Source: Candidatus Bathyarchaeota archaeon
GTDB lineage: Archaea > Thermoproteota > Bathyarchaeia > TCS64
Assembly (NCBI GenBank): GCA_030669135.1
Contig: DAOVEE010000115.1
Coordinates: forward strand, 1 to 5,952
DNA length: 5,952 bases
Direction of reading: 5' to 3'
Both the position numbers and the translations under genes were made by a program. Under the pieces are notes generated by a model. The model did not search any database, was not told the DNA's origin, and was given only the letters and a program-made list of their open reading frames with translations. Shown here piece by piece: positions 5,800 through 5,952 of this stretch. The first letter of the stretch is position 1. Each line of letters opens with the position of its first letter.

Positions 5800-5952
5800 A
5801 TGGTGGCAGCACTTCTTTCTAGGCACCGGGACGCCGTCGTGATATTTTTCGTGGTGGTTGTTGTGACTGGCTTTAATCTTTGGCAGCATGGAGGCGACCC
5901 TCCGCCGGGGTACATCGAGTTCAACCAGTACGGGTTCAGCTTATTTTACCCA
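5800..5952 (+). CDS. N-terminal part of a membrane-anchored or secreted protein (3' end outside window)
   Basis: The frame runs open from ATG 5800 to the last base, giving 51 residues with no stop. It has a basic N-terminus ('SRHRD', residues 7-11) followed by a strongly hydrophobic stretch (about 12-25, 'AVVIFFVVVVVTGF') and then a polar, Pro/Gly-rich part. That is the pattern of a signal peptide or N-terminal anchor with the rest outside the cell. The visible end 'IEFNQYGFSLFYP' resembles the first strand of PsbP-like or DUF1795-like domains, but too little is visible to claim one. GAGGT touches the ATG, so initiation at GTG 5803 is also possible. The gap of 9 bases after the acyltransferase gene suggests one transcript and coupled translation. 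Confidence 0.65.
   Translation, partial: MVAALLSRHRDAVVIFFVVVVVTGFNLWQHGGDPPPGYIEFNQYGFSLFYP

Overview
The window looks archaeal. Evidence seen directly: arginine is mostly AGG/AGA and isoleucine is often ATA inside a GC-rich genome with strong G/C at third codon positions. The gaps between genes carry short AT-rich boxes of the archaeal TATA type (TTTAAATG, ATAAATAT, CTTTAATAT) rather than bacterial -35/-10 pairs. Shine-Dalgarno motifs are sparse, and three genes appear to start with TTG. A FilR1-type (DUF1724) winged-helix regulator is also typical of archaea. A Bathyarchaeia-like or deep euryarchaeal lineage is my inference; no rRNA or other marker gene is present to settle it.

Layout from left to right. 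(1) 1-208, +: the tail of a beta-rich, Ig/CARDB-like protein, probably extracellular. (2) 248-1540, +: a soluble 430-residue sensor with two GAF-type domains, four clustered cysteines and no kinase or DNA-binding output. (3) 1577-3187, +: a full-length YtcJ-type metal-dependent amidohydrolase, 36 bases downstream of the sensor. (4) 3188-3404: a gap between convergent genes that holds two TATA-like boxes followed by a strong 12-bp inverted repeat and a directly abutting second hairpin. No credible protein explains this, so it is a candidate small RNA or 3'-end structure. (5) 3405-4187, -: a winged-helix regulator with a DUF1724 ligand-binding half. (6) 4188-4301: a divergent promoter region. 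(7) 4302-4529, +: a 75-residue small protein of unknown function. (8) 4615-5790, +: a polytopic membrane protein of the DUF1624/heparan-alpha-glucosaminide N-acetyltransferase type. (9) 5800 to the window end, +: the start of a membrane-anchored or secreted protein, 9 bases after the previous gene and cut off by the window edge.

The genes do not form one recognisable pathway. The sensor and amidohydrolase could be co-transcribed. The regulator is divergent from the small protein and may control it or itself. The acyltransferase-like membrane protein and the anchored protein after it probably form an operon acting at the cell surface. I see no CRISPR array, transposase, tRNA or rRNA. The points most worth a second look are the structured element in the convergent gap, the changed metal-site histidine of the amidohydrolase, and the cysteine-bearing sensor with no output domain.
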